DNA of 32,665 nt from CAZCAC01 sp964496575 (GTDB lineage Bacteria; Planctomycetota; UBA1135; GCA-002686595): positions 1 through 32,665 of the forward strand of contig CAZCAC010000097.1 in the NCBI GenBank assembly GCA_964496575.1, in the 5' to 3' direction. Of the stretch, positions 23,220 through 32,490 are shown piece after piece (the stretch's first letter is position 1; the number at the start of each line of letters is the position of its first letter). The translations under genes and the position numbers were made by a program. A model generated the notes under the pieces. It searched no databases. It worked only from the letters and a program-made list of their open reading frames with translations, and was not told the origin of the DNA.

Positions 23220-24197
23220 CTAGTACTCCGACTCGATGATGGCGGCCAGCAGCTTTCGCTGAGCCTCGGTCAGTCCACCGAGCTCCTCGAGCTGATCCAC
23301 TCGCCCGAGGATCTCCTCCACCGGCTTCTCCGGATCACGAGAGCAGATCGACAGAATGGTGTCCTTCAGCTGGTTCAGCTCCTCGAGCTGCTCCACATGC
23401 TTCTGCAGCTCGATCGTCAGCTTCTCCCGTTCGAGGTAGGCCCGCAGTCGCGCCAGCAGCTCCTCCTGGATGAAGGGCTTCTCGAGGTAGTCCGAGGCGC
23501 CCAGCTTGTAGAGGTTCAGGACCGTGCTCTGATCCTCGGTACCCGACAAGAAGATCACCGGCAGGTTCTTGAGTCCCAGCTCCCGACGGATGTGGAGGCA
23601 GAGGACATCACCGTTCATCCGCTTCATGTTGAGGTCGGTGATGACCATGTGTACGGGGTGCTCTCCGACCTTTAGGAACTCCAGCGCCTCGTCTCCGTCC
23701 TCCGCTTCGTGGACCTGGACCCCCAGTCTCGTCAGGCACGTGCGAATGAAGCTGCGGGCGATCCGGCAATCATCGACCACCAGCACAGACAGCCCGCTCA
23801 GCTCCTTGCTTCGCCCGAGGATTCGATTCACCGTCGCCAGCAGCTCCCCCGGCGGCCACGGCTTCTGGATGAAGTCCGCGGCACCGACCTGGAAGCCGCG
23901 CAGCCGATCCTGATCGGTGTCATTCGAGGTGACGAACACGGCCGGAACCGACTCGTTCTTCGTCTCGGCCAGTAGAGCCTTCGTCTCCGGAGCGCGGAGG
24001 CGTTCGAGGAACTCGAACCCATCGGTTCCCTCCATCACCACGTGCAGGGTGATCAGTGAGATCCGCTCGATCCTCATGAGCCAGTCGAGCGCCTCGTCGG
24101 GAGTCGAGGCGGCGATGATCTCGTAACCGGCAGGCTCCAGCTCTTCGGCGAAGAACCGCCGGGCGACACCGCTCTTCTCGAGGATTAGGATCTTCAT
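23220..24197 (-). CDS. Double-receiver response regulator, first receiver degenerate
   Basis: The 325-residue protein has two receiver domains and no DNA-binding output. Receiver 1 (about 1-128) keeps the fold and the Lys of QKPW. However, the acidic pair is replaced (LILEKSG) and the phospho-acceptor position is His52 (LHVVMEGTDG) in place of Asp. Receiver 2 (about 136-258) is intact: VLVVDDCRIARSF with D142/D143, acceptor D188 in ITDLNMKRMNG, and YLEKPF. A coiled coil follows (AYLEREKLTIELQKHVEQLE, then ELNQLKDTIL). Such proteins usually relay signals to another partner. No histidine kinase is nearby. Phosphorylation is expected only on receiver 2. Confidence 0.92.
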   Translation of the reverse strand: MKILILEKSGVARRFFAEELEPAGYEIIAASTPDEALDWLMRIERISLITLHVVMEGTDGFEFLERLRAPETKALLAETKNESVPAVFVTSNDTDQDRLRGFQVGAADFIQKPWPPGELLATVNRILGRSKELSGLSVLVVDDCRIARSFIRTCLTRLGVQVHEAEDGDEALEFLKVGEHPVHMVITDLNMKRMNGDVLCLHIRRELGLKNLPVIFLSGTEDQSTVLNLYKLGASDYLEKPFIQEELLARLRAYLEREKLTIELQKHVEQLEELNQLKDTILSICSRDPEKPVEEILGRVDQLEELGGLTEAQRKLLAAIIESEY

Positions 24198-24363
24198 GGA
24201 CTGCGGTCAGGAGAGCACGCCTTCGATCGAGGCGTAGCGGACATGGTCGAGGCGGAATCGGCCCCGGTGGCTGGCCTCGGGGCAGCTCCGGTTCGTTATC
24301 GGCATCGAAGCGCCGAACTCTGTGGCGAATGTCGGGGGGCACGACACTCCACCCGATACGGAG

Positions 24364-25596
24364 TCAGGCGAGCTCGCGGGGTGGATGCGCCGCGCTCTCC
24401 GTGCAGAGGTCGAGGGCCAGCCGGCACGCCGTCCTGAACCAGTCGATCAGGACGTACTCCTCCACGGTGTGGGGCCGGTGCGTTCCGCAGCCCAGGGTGA
24501 CCGTGGGGATCCCGTGGCGAACGAGCCAGCTCGCATCGGTGCCGCCGTCCGCGACCTGCAAGCGGGGCTCCAGACCTGTGCGCCGCATGGCCGCGCTGGT
24601 CTCCCGGACCACGGGCGCGTCGTCCGCGAGGCGATAGGCCTCGTAGGCCTCGACTACCCGGACCTCCGCCCGGCCCGCTTGCCCCTGCGCGTTCCGTCGG
24701 GCTGCGGCGGCCCTCGCGAAGGCGTCCCGGTAGGCTTCGGCGATCAGCTGGAGAAACGCGGAATCGTGGCTTCGCGCCTCCGCCCGCGCGACGAGGCGGT
24801 CGGCCACCACGTTCGTCGCGTCGCCGGCGTGGACGACCCCGATGTTGGAGGTGCCTCGACTCCACGCACGATCGATCGCTCCGAGCCAACCCTCTCGCTC
24901 CAGGTGCTCCACGGCCCCGGCGAAGATGGCCACGGCCGAGACCCCGCGCTCGGGCGTCAGGCCCGCGTGGGCCGCGATCCCTTCGACCTCGATCTCCAGG
25001 AACACCTTCCCGATCGCGCCGACGGTGATCGACGCGGGATCCCGTCCGTCGAAGTTGAAGCCGAGGGACACACCTCCGAGATCGTCGGGGAGGAGCGCCC
25101 GCGCTCCGCACACCCCAGTCTCCTCGCGCACCGTGAAGAGGATGGCCAGCGGGGGATGGGGGAGCTCCTGCCGGAGGACCTCGTCGAGAGCGGCGAGGAC
25201 GACCGCGACGCCGGCCCGGTCGTCACCTCCCAGCGCCGTTCGCCCCGCGGGCACGATCCGATCCCCCCGGCGAACCGGCTCGACACCCTTCGCGAGTGGA
25301 ACCGTGTCCATGTGGGCCGAGAGGAGCCGCCGCGGGCCGGAGACGTTGCCGGGCAGGAGGAGGATCAGGTTTCCGCACTGGCAGGGGAAGCCGATGCGAG
25401 AGGGCGCATCGTCCTCGCGGACCGCGTCGCGCGGGACTCCGATGCGCTCGAGCTCCGCGAGAAGAAAGTCCCGAACCGGTCCTTCCTCGCCCGTGGGACC
25501 GGGGACGGCGAGGAGCCGCTCGAGTCGGTCGAGAGCTCGTTCGTGGTCGATGGGCGTCGACCCGGCTCCCGTTTCACGTGCTTTCGAGTCGTTCAT
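24364..25596 (-). CDS. M20 family metallopeptidase (tripeptidase T-like)
   Basis: The start is the ATG at 25596, giving 410 residues; a longer in-frame extension is only antisense of the next gene. Metal and catalytic motifs are SAHMDTVP (His and Asp), GGDDRAG (bridging Asp), REETGVCGAR (catalytic Glu pair), NFDGRDPAS and CGTHRPHTVEEY near the C-terminus. The lid domain carries GIAAHAGLTPERG. The pattern resembles peptidase T-like di-zinc aminopeptidases that cleave short peptides in the cytoplasm; no signal peptide is present. It lies 8 bp downstream of the membrane-protein gene at 25605, so the two are probably co-transcribed. Confidence 0.93.
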   Translation of the reverse strand: MNDSKARETGAGSTPIDHERALDRLERLLAVPGPTGEEGPVRDFLLAELERIGVPRDAVREDDAPSRIGFPCQCGNLILLLPGNVSGPRRLLSAHMDTVPLAKGVEPVRRGDRIVPAGRTALGGDDRAGVAVVLAALDEVLRQELPHPPLAILFTVREETGVCGARALLPDDLGGVSLGFNFDGRDPASITVGAIGKVFLEIEVEGIAAHAGLTPERGVSAVAIFAGAVEHLEREGWLGAIDRAWSRGTSNIGVVHAGDATNVVADRLVARAEARSHDSAFLQLIAEAYRDAFARAAAARRNAQGQAGRAEVRVVEAYEAYRLADDAPVVRETSAAMRRTGLEPRLQVADGGTDASWLVRHGIPTVTLGCGTHRPHTVEEYVLIDWFRTACRLALDLCTESAAHPPRELA

Positions 25597-25604
25597 GAGC
25601 CGTA

Positions 25605-26960
25605 TCACTCGACTTCGAGGCGGATCAGGGGCACCTCGGCCTCCAGCTCCAGGGCGAGCTCCTCGAAGCGAGTCCAGCGACCCTCCTCGACATCGCAATC
25701 GAAAACGACGCGTCGCCCGCTGGCCGCCGCGGTACGGGCGAGCTCCAGCCAGGGATCGGTAGCGGAGGGATCGGTTTCGTCCACCCGCTGCGTCTCCAGG
25801 CCCCACCGCTCGCGCAAGAGGTAGGCGTGGTCGGCGCGGGTCGTGAAGACGAGATCCCCGGGCTCCAGGGTCTCGCTCGCATTCTTCCGCCACCCCGCGA
25901 GCGGGTCGGTGCTGGAGAAGATCGAGAGGACCCCCAGCAGGATCGCCCCCTGCGCCCCCACGGCGGCGGCCGAGAAGCGGGCGATGACCCGCTCCTCCAG
26001 CCGCGCCAGGAGATCGAGACCGCCGATCAGCGCCGGGGGCACGAGCCAGAGGTAGGGGATCTCCCAGGTAGGGGATCCGCCCAGTGCGACCGCGAAGAGC
26101 GGCAGCAGACACCAGAGCTGGAGCCAGCGCGGGGGGCGCGCTTCCGACTCGTGTCGCCGCAGGAGGAAGAGGCTCGCCGCGGCGAGGGCGGCGAGGCCGA
26201 GACCGGGGAGCAGCCCCATCCCCCAGGCGATGATCTGTCCCCAGCCGGAGGAGCCGCCGAAGATCGCCTCTCTGGCCAGGCCCTCGGTCAGGGGCAGGAG
26301 GAGCCCCAGACCGGCCAGGCCGAATCCGAGCACCGCCAGCGCGGCGACCCGGCCGCGACGTGGCTCCTCGCGGGAATTGCCGACCGCCCAGGCGACGGCG
26401 GGAAGGAGCCAGGCGTTCACCGGCGCGCACCAGACCGCCGCGCACCAGACCAGCACCACGTTGAAGATCGCCGGTCGTCGCTTCGACCAGACCTCCCGCA
26501 GGAGCAGGAGCGAGACCAGTGCCCCCAGCGCCGCCGGCCCGGGTGTCGTCCCCGCGACCCAGGCGACGGGGGAGAGGAGCACCGCCACGCTGGTCGCCAG
26601 CGATACGCCGAGGCCATGCTCCGCGCGCCGGGCGATCGAGAGGCAGACGGGCAAGCAGGCCCCGTAGGCGAGGGCGGCGACCACGAACCCCGCCGCCTCG
26701 GGCCCCAGCTCGGTGATCCAGATGACGAGAGAGCTGAGCGCCTGGTGCGCGACGTTCGCGATCGAGCCGGAGAAGAGCTCGGCGCGCGCGACCTGCTGCC
26801 CGAACACCCGCTCCTGCGGAAACGCCAGCGCCAGCGCCGCCAGCCCCGCGCCGAGCACCCAGCCGGCGACGAGCCGCCGGCGCGGCGAAGATTCGGGCGC
26901 CTCGGCCGGGATCAGCTTTGCGGCGGAGTGCCAGTCCGCGTGCTCGTGGGGGGGACTCAT
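25605..26960 (-). CDS. Polytopic membrane protein, function unknown
   Basis: From the ATG at 26960 (MSPPHEHADWHS) the product has 451 residues with roughly ten hydrophobic segments (for example VAGWVLGAGLAALALAF, GFVVAALAYGACLPVCL and LGFGLAGLGLLLPLTEGLA). A soluble tail of about 100 residues follows (ETLEPGDLVFTTRADHAYLL, VVFDCDVEEGRWTRFEELAL). The overall plan, many helices and a small soluble C-terminus, resembles DUF2723/GT39-like proteins, but I see no catalytic motif that proves it. It is tightly linked to the M20 peptidase gene and follows aroB by 94 bp. Confidence 0.75.
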   Translation of the reverse strand: MSPPHEHADWHSAAKLIPAEAPESSPRRRLVAGWVLGAGLAALALAFPQERVFGQQVARAELFSGSIANVAHQALSSLVIWITELGPEAAGFVVAALAYGACLPVCLSIARRAEHGLGVSLATSVAVLLSPVAWVAGTTPGPAALGALVSLLLLREVWSKRRPAIFNVVLVWCAAVWCAPVNAWLLPAVAWAVGNSREEPRRGRVAALAVLGFGLAGLGLLLPLTEGLAREAIFGGSSGWGQIIAWGMGLLPGLGLAALAAASLFLLRRHESEARPPRWLQLWCLLPLFAVALGGSPTWEIPYLWLVPPALIGGLDLLARLEERVIARFSAAAVGAQGAILLGVLSIFSSTDPLAGWRKNASETLEPGDLVFTTRADHAYLLRERWGLETQRVDETDPSATDPWLELARTAAASGRRVVFDCDVEEGRWTRFEELALELEAEVPLIRLEVE

Positions 26961-27054
26961 GACGGTGGGAGGGGCGCCGGCCCTCGCCGGTCCGCGCACG
27001 CCGACAGCTTACCCAGCGCGCGACCGAAGAACCCAGACTGGATCGGCAGCGCCC

Positions 27055-28119
27055 TCAGTCGATCGACCGACCTCCGAACGGGATGTCGACCAGGATGTGG
27101 CCGGCGCGGCGGGGAAGGACCAGGCGGATCTCGCCGCCGCGGTTCTTCTTGTCGGTCCGCATCGACTCGATCAGTGCCGCCTCGCCGAGGTCGAGCTCGT
27201 AGCGCTCCTGCAGCTCCTCGATCGAGGCGGGCAGCCCCAGCGCGCGGCTCAGCGCCCGCACCCGACGCGGCAGGGCGTGATCCTCCAGGAGATCCCGCTG
27301 CGCGGCGTGCTCCAGCGCGGCGCCGATCCCTGCAGCGACAGCGATGCCGTGCGGGACCTTCCCGTAGCCGGCGAGGTGCTCGATCGCGTGGGCGAACGTG
27401 TGGCCGAGGTTGAGCTGTTTGCGCGGGCCGGCCTCTTTCGGATCCTCGGCGACGATGCGCGCCTTGGTACGCACGCAGCGTTCGACGACGCCGACCAGCG
27501 TCTCGAAGTCCCGCTCGCGGATCGCCGGCGCGGCGGTCTCCAGCGCGGTCAGATCGCGCCGCCCCGAGATCACCGCCGTCTTGAGCACCTCGCCGAGGCC
27601 GGAGGCGTACTCGTCCTCGGTCAAGGTGTCCAGCAGCGTCACGTCGGCGAAGACGACCCGGGGCTGGTTGAACGTGCCCGCGAGGTTCTTGCCCGAGGGC
27701 AGATCGACCGCCGTCTTGCCGCCGACCGAGGCGTCGACCTGCGAGAGCAGGGTCGTCGGGACCTGGATGAAGTCGATCCCCCGCTTGTAGAGCGAGGCCG
27801 CGAGCCCGCCGAGGTCTCCGATCACTCCGCCGCCGAACGCGACCAGGCAGGCGTTGCGATCGAGATCGGCGCGGGCGAGCTCGTCGAGTACGGTCTCGAG
27901 GCACGCGAAGCTCTTCGAGCGCTCGCCCGGCTCGACGCGGACGACCGGCCCCTGCGCGAGCGGGCCCAGCAGGTCGAGGTAGAGCTCACCGACGGCCTGG
28001 TCGGTCAGCACCGCGGCTGCGGAGTAGGAAGCGACCGCCTGGTTGACCCCGAGGAGCAACCCTGCTCCGACCTGGACCTCGTACGCGGGTTGGGTCTCCA
28101 CCCGGATGGTGCGGGTCAT
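27055..28119 (-). CDS. aroB: 3-dehydroquinate synthase
   Basis: This 354-residue protein has the AroB motifs: PGERSKSF, AFGGGVIGDLGGLAAS (NAD-binding glycines), the segment PTTLLSQVDASVGGKTAVD, GLGEVLKTAVI (metal Glu), LNLGHTFAHAIE and KVPHGIAVAAG (metal His residues). AroB converts DAHP to 3-dehydroquinate, the second step of the shikimate pathway, in the cytoplasm. Length and motifs are normal and complete. A GGGGGA precedes the ATG. It sits 19 bp after the two-TM protein gene and is probably transcribed with it. Confidence 0.97.
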   Translation of the reverse strand: MTRTIRVETQPAYEVQVGAGLLLGVNQAVASYSAAAVLTDQAVGELYLDLLGPLAQGPVVRVEPGERSKSFACLETVLDELARADLDRNACLVAFGGGVIGDLGGLAASLYKRGIDFIQVPTTLLSQVDASVGGKTAVDLPSGKNLAGTFNQPRVVFADVTLLDTLTEDEYASGLGEVLKTAVISGRRDLTALETAAPAIRERDFETLVGVVERCVRTKARIVAEDPKEAGPRKQLNLGHTFAHAIEHLAGYGKVPHGIAVAAGIGAALEHAAQRDLLEDHALPRRVRALSRALGLPASIEELQERYELDLGEAALIESMRTDKKNRGGEIRLVLPRRAGHILVDIPFGGRSID

Positions 28120-28138
28120 CGGTTCCCCCTTTCGTGGA

Positions 28139-29524
28139 TCATTGCGGGTTCTGTTCGGCCAGCCCGGCCTGCTCGGCCAGCTTTCGACGACGCTCCTGCC
28201 GGCGGCGCACCAGATCGCGCTGCAGCGCCTCCGACTTCCGCTTGTCGCGCAGCAGGAGGATCGGGAAGATGATCAGGAGCAGGACGGAGAAGCCCGCGAC
28301 GGCGAGGAGAACGTCTCGCGCCACGGTGTTCTCGACGGGAATGAACTCCTCGAGCTCGGTCAGGACGAAGTACGGCGACTGCCGCAAGCCTCCGTCGCGC
28401 GGCTCGTAGTTGTGGTTCTTCAAGAAGAACCCGCGCCCGATCACCAGCTTGGCGTCCCTCAGCTCCGGATGGGCACCGGGCATGATGAACCGGATCACCT
28501 TCGCCTGGTTGACCCAGGTCATGTTCGCGATCCAGCCGGTCGTCACCTGATCGAGGCGCAGCGGATTCTCGCCGGCGCTCTCGGTGTAGATGCCCATGTT
28601 CTGGCTGATCGGGATCCGGAAGGGCTTGCCGCGATACTCGCTCCCCTTCTTGAGCACCTCGGTCATCGTGAGGTTGTCGAGCTCGAGCGCATTGTCCCAG
28701 TCGATCTCCGCCCCTTCCGGGCTCGTGGCGTAGTTGATCAGGAGCCACTGAGCGTCGAAGACGGCGGCGCCGAGTCCCGTCGAGCGTTTGGTGGTGTCGT
28801 CCCTGACCAGCGCCAGCCGCGAAGCGAGGACGTTCGGGTTGTACGCCTCGCTGGGGGGGAAGGAGCGCACCGCTCTCGAACCGACGAAGAGCGGTCCCTC
28901 CTCGAGAGTTCCGTCGTGGACCTCGCGGCGGTACAGCTTGACGAACAGACCGTCGAGCCGGATGAAGTCGTCGAGGATCGCGTTCTCGAGGAAATCGGTC
29001 AGCACGAAGTGCACGACCTGCTTGTCGAGAAGCCGGACCCAGCCCTTGTACTCGGTTTGACCGTCCGGGCGCGTGCGTGACTTGACGTCCTCGAGGTAGC
29101 CGCGCACGCGGTAGGGCTCACCGCGGTGCGCCGACGGGTCGTTCTCCAGGGCGGCCAGCGTCTTCTCGTCCAGGTCCTTGGTCTCCAGCGCCTTCCAGTG
29201 CGCGTCGCCGAACCCCACCGAGTACTCGAGGAAGGGATCGAGCAGCTCCGCCGGCAGCAGCACCCGGTTCTTCTCGAGGCTATCGCTGAACTTGCCCTGC
29301 AGCGGGGTGACGTCGAAGGGATCGATCGCCACGCTGACCACGGGCTCGGGTTCTTCAGTGACCTGTCCCCGCTCCGCGTCCTCGTACTTCTTCTCCTGCA
29401 GCTGCGAGGTGAAGAAGGCGACGATCACGACCACCAAGAGCACGATCATGATGATCAGCTTGTTGCGCTCGTTCTTCTGGAACGCCGAGAAAGGACCGGG
29501 CTGCTTCGTTTGCGGGACTCGCAT
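28139..29524 (-). CDS. Two-TM protein with large extracytoplasmic region, function unknown
   Basis: The 461-residue protein has an N-terminal anchor at about 22-39 (KLIIMIVLLVVVIVAFFTS) after a short cytoplasmic stretch. About 360 residues of presumed extracytoplasmic domain follow. A second helix lies at about 403-425 (LLAVAGFSVLLLIIFPILLL), with a strongly basic cytoplasmic tail (RDLVRRRQERRRKLAEQ). The middle contains two sections resembling OB-like beta domains (HRGEPYRVRGYLEDVKSRT and YRGKPFRIPISQNMGIY), both starting with RGxPxRI/V. I recognise no named family. Its place between aroB and the amidotransferase-like gene gives no clear clue. Confidence 0.8.
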   Translation of the reverse strand: MRVPQTKQPGPFSAFQKNERNKLIIMIVLLVVVIVAFFTSQLQEKKYEDAERGQVTEEPEPVVSVAIDPFDVTPLQGKFSDSLEKNRVLLPAELLDPFLEYSVGFGDAHWKALETKDLDEKTLAALENDPSAHRGEPYRVRGYLEDVKSRTRPDGQTEYKGWVRLLDKQVVHFVLTDFLENAILDDFIRLDGLFVKLYRREVHDGTLEEGPLFVGSRAVRSFPPSEAYNPNVLASRLALVRDDTTKRSTGLGAAVFDAQWLLINYATSPEGAEIDWDNALELDNLTMTEVLKKGSEYRGKPFRIPISQNMGIYTESAGENPLRLDQVTTGWIANMTWVNQAKVIRFIMPGAHPELRDAKLVIGRGFFLKNHNYEPRDGGLRQSPYFVLTELEEFIPVENTVARDVLLAVAGFSVLLLIIFPILLLRDKRKSEALQRDLVRRRQERRRKLAEQAGLAEQNPQ

Positions 29525-29542
29525 CGTCGAGGGGGGGTAGAT

Positions 29543-30277
29543 TCAGGAAAGAGCGGCATCGCGGCGCGCGGCGTGGATCGCCGACGCTCCGACCAGACCG
29601 CGAAAGAGTCCGTCGTGGGGGCTCCCTTCGGGGGATAGCTCAGGGTGCCACTGGCACCCCACGGCAAAGGGGTGAGAATCGCGTTCGATCGCCTCGATCA
29701 GACCGTCGCGATCCCGGGCGCAGACGCGCCACGGTGAGGCGATACGGGAGAGGGCCTGATGGTGCGACGAGATGACGTCGAGATGCTCTACACCCAGGAG
29801 GGAGGCCAGTTTCGTCTCCGGCTCCACCAACACCTCGTGGGGTACCTCTCCGCGGTGATCCAGGCCGTCAGGGCGGTCCTCGGGCAGGTGCTGGTGGAGC
29901 TCGCCCCCCTCCAGGAGCCCCAGGAGCTGCATCCCGTAGCAGATGCCGAGGACCGGAATCCCGACCTCCAGCGCGGCGCGGGCCAGGGCGAAGTCCCAGT
30001 CCTGCTTCTCCGGCGGGGTGATCGTGGCCGCGGGGTGGGTCGGTCCCCGGCCGATCCGTTCCATGTCGAAGTCGTCGCCACCGGCGAGGAGGAGGCCGTC
30101 GACCCGCTCCAGGAGGCGGGCGAGGTCGCTGGGGCCGCCGACGGGCGGGATGGCGACGGCGAGGCCGCCCGCCTTGAGCACCGAGTCCGCGTAGCGGCTG
30201 CGCAGCTCGAGCTTCGGAGCGTCCCCCGGGAGCAGGCAGCCGTTGATGGCGATGAGGGGGCGGCGGGAGTCCGACAT
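29543..30277 (-). CDS. Class-I glutamine amidotransferase-like hydrolase (peptidase C26, PuuD-like)
   Basis: The 244-residue product (ATG at 30277; an ATG at 30286 is an alternative) begins RRPLIAINGCLLPGD. It carries DGLLLAGGDDFDMERIG, the nucleophile elbow VLGICYGMQLLG, the block VISSHHQAL and the His-Glu pair in GCQWHPELSPEG. This is the gamma-glutamyl-gamma-aminobutyrate hydrolase type. Family members split gamma-glutamyl bonds of glutamylated amines in the cytoplasm, but the substrate here is unknown and no putrescine-pathway genes are nearby. It ends 18 bp before the two-TM gene, and is the first gene of the minus-strand run. Confidence 0.93.
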   Translation of the reverse strand: MSDSRRPLIAINGCLLPGDAPKLELRSRYADSVLKAGGLAVAIPPVGGPSDLARLLERVDGLLLAGGDDFDMERIGRGPTHPAATITPPEKQDWDFALARAALEVGIPVLGICYGMQLLGLLEGGELHQHLPEDRPDGLDHRGEVPHEVLVEPETKLASLLGVEHLDVISSHHQALSRIASPWRVCARDRDGLIEAIERDSHPFAVGCQWHPELSPEGSPHDGLFRGLVGASAIHAARRDAALS

Positions 30278-30672
30278 GGGGGACATCGTAGCGTCCGGGG
30301 GGCGGCGAGCGGTAACGGACCGCATGGAAGAGACCTGACCCTGAACCTCCATCTCGAACTGCATCGAGATCTCCCTGCCACCATGCCCGGTCGGCGCGGA
30401 TGGGTTCGCAGGGGCAGCCGGACCGAAGAGCATCGAGGGTCGAGCCGGACCTCATCAGGACGGTGGGATTGCACCCTCGAGGGGGCGGCGAGCCTCGTCC
30501 GGGTCGGTGAGGTTCAGGCAGTGCACCTCCCCTGGCACCCCCGAGAAGGCCCTTCCTCGGCGCAGAGGCCCTCCGGAGTTCCCACTCATCTCGATGAACA
30601 AGGGGCGGCAAGCTGGGTCCTCTCCTTCCCGGCCAGTGGCGAGTCTCGGTCCGGTCTCCCCAAGGCGCTTGG
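30278..30672. other. Non-coding or decayed stretch, about 395 bp
   Basis: No complete gene is visible. One plus-strand frame around 30500-30670 reads VGEVQAVHLPWHPREG and later DEQGAASWVLSFPASGES. These look like real protein and could belong to the fragment at 30673 after a frameshift. The promoter of the minus-strand run starting at 30277 should also lie here, but I see no clear promoter. Confidence 0.4.
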
Positions 30673-31011
30673 GTGCAGGAGTTGCCGAATCCCGTTCAGG
30701 TCGACTCGGGGGAGGAGATCTCGGTCGCCGTGGTGGTAGCGCTAATCGCGGGGAGGATCCGGCTACTCGATCCGGTCAGCGACCAAGCACTCGTTCGGTG
30801 GTCCGTGCAGTGGTCCCACGGCAGTATCGACCGCCGGCCTTGGCTCGAGGCTCAGTCGAATGAGGACGGCGAGCTGGAGTTGATGCTCCCCCAGGGCGAG
30901 ATCGAGCTGCGCCTGCGGCCTGACGCCGGCGAGCAGTGCTTGGCGGTCTTTCTTCTGTGGACCCTCGACGGCCCCGTCCCCTCGGAGGTGTTTCTAGCCG
31001 GCCCTCAGTAG
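30673..31011 (+). pseudogene. Possible C-terminal fragment of a regulatory-like beta-sandwich protein
   Basis: A 112-codon frame from GTG 30673 to a TAG contains AGRIRLLDPVSDQALVRW, then EAQSNEDGELELMLPQGEIE, then LRLRPDAGEQCLAVFLLW. The pattern (G-x-hydrophobic strand, then SNEDGELELMLPQG) resembles carboxypeptidase-regulatory-like or Ig-like modules of large exported proteins. There is no signal peptide or convincing start, and apparently related sequence lies upstream in a different frame. A frameshifted gene remnant is the most likely reading; a small intact protein cannot be excluded. Confidence 0.35.
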
Positions 31012-31215
31012 TCCGTAGGCATCCCCCTTTCCCCGTTGCCCTGCCGGGGAGGGGAAGCACGAAGGAAGCCCGCCCCAGCCTACCGGCTCCGCGGCTTCCC
31101 TCTTGTCGTTGCCGGAGTGGGGGGAGGGGAGATGAGCAACGACGAGTAGTAGGATGAGTTCCAAATCCATTCCTTGAAGTCGGAAGCACCCAACCGCTCT
31201 CCCCTGAGGTCTCGC

Positions 31216-32490
31216 ATGGATCGCCCGCAGGTAGTCGTTCCCGCACTCATCGCGCTCGGAGGAGTCCTCCTCGGGCTCGCCCTCGGGGCCATGTCTTGTG
31301 GATCGGGTTCAGGGACGGACCCACAACCGATCGAAACTGCACTGAGCCCATCACGAGAGGATCCCGACCTCGCCGCACTCCTCGAGGAGCCGGACACCTA
31401 CGGAAGCTGGATGAAGCTCCCTCCGGCCGAGTGGCCGAGGATCGCGGTCGTCAATCAGATCGATCATGAGAACGAACACCACCCGGTGGCCGGATGTGGG
31501 TTCCTGGTGCAGGTCGGCGACGAGGTCCTGGCGGCGACTGCCAAGCATGTCCTCACCTACTTCAAGTCCCCCCAGATGGACTCCGTTGACTTCGAGGGCA
31601 CGTTGAAGAGCTGGAAGATGTTCCCCAAGGATCGTCCAGCTGAAGTCGTTGTCGTGGTCGAACTGATCAACCGAGATCCCGAGGAGTCGTAGAAGGGCAT
31701 TCCCTGCGGAAAGGACTGGCTGCTGTTCACGATCCAGAAGCGCTCGGAGAAGATCCGACCATTGCGGATTCGCACCACCCCTCTCGTCAAAGGTGAGCCG
31801 GTCTACATCATTGGATGGCGATACACCGAGGAGAAGTGTCCGCAGATCGTCTTCGATGGCGTGTTTGTTCGCTTCGAGAAGGACTCCGTCTGCATTACCG
31901 CCGAGAGGTTGATCGACAATACGGTTGGCGGCCTGAGCGGCTCGCCCGTCATCGACGGCAGGGGATACCTGATCGGAATGATGTCCCGGGGCAAGGGCAA
32001 GATCCAGCGCCTGTCGCCCACCGAATATCCACAAAAGCTCCTGAAAGCGCGGGCTGAGCGCCAGTGGAGTGCTTCCGTCATCGCCTGTCTCCGTACGAGC
32101 GCCTGCCTGCCACCCCCGTCCCCGCTGCTTCACGTATCCATCTCGGCTCAGCGAGCAATGAGTCAGTATCCGCTCGGCCTCGGCACGAGGGTTTGCGGCT
32201 CGCGTCGGCCGCGACTCAAATCCATCCCCAGGCCGCGTGCCGCGGCTCGCTCGCGTCCACGGCGGACGGTGCCCAGATCTGCCCGGGGGCGGGCAGTCCC
32301 GATGCGGTTTGCGCTGGAACGCCGAGGGCGGGCCGCCAGGCCTCTCCCCCTATGTGTTGGGCCTGAACCAGCTGCGCAGCACCGAGGAAAGGCCCCCTGG
32401 AAGCCCTGTACTCCGCAGCATTCTTCAGAATGGACAGGGCCAGTTTGGCCGAGCCGAGGGTGGACTTGTGTGGCCGGTCCCTGGCAGTAG
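31216..32490 (+). pseudogene. Trypsin-like serine protease interrupted by an in-frame TAG
   Basis: The ATG at 31216, with TGAGG upstream, opens a hydrophobic export signal ending in GAMSCGSGSG (a poor lipobox at Cys28). The protease fold follows with GCGFLVQVGDEVLAATAKHV carrying the catalytic His. A TAG at 31690-31692 stops translation, but the same frame continues at once with KGIPCGKDWLLFTIQ (likely catalytic Asp), EPVYIIGWRYTEEKCP and GGLSGSPVIDGRGYLIGMMS (catalytic Ser). One substitution (for example GAG or CAG to TAG) thus separates His from Asp and Ser. Protein-like sequence fades near 32060, so the native end is probably there; the frame itself stays open to 32490. Products are expected to be inactive unless the stop is read through. 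Confidence 0.8.

Noticed and set aside
30320..30360. GAGACCTGACCCTGAACC stretch as a REP-type repeat
   Set aside because: Only one copy and no inverted partner in the window; similarity to known REP-type sequences is from memory only.
32270..32340. Possible third orphan copy of an exported C-terminal domain
   Set aside because: Only CPGAGSP and GTPRAG resemble the pattern, and the frame breaks soon after; not distinguishable from chance.
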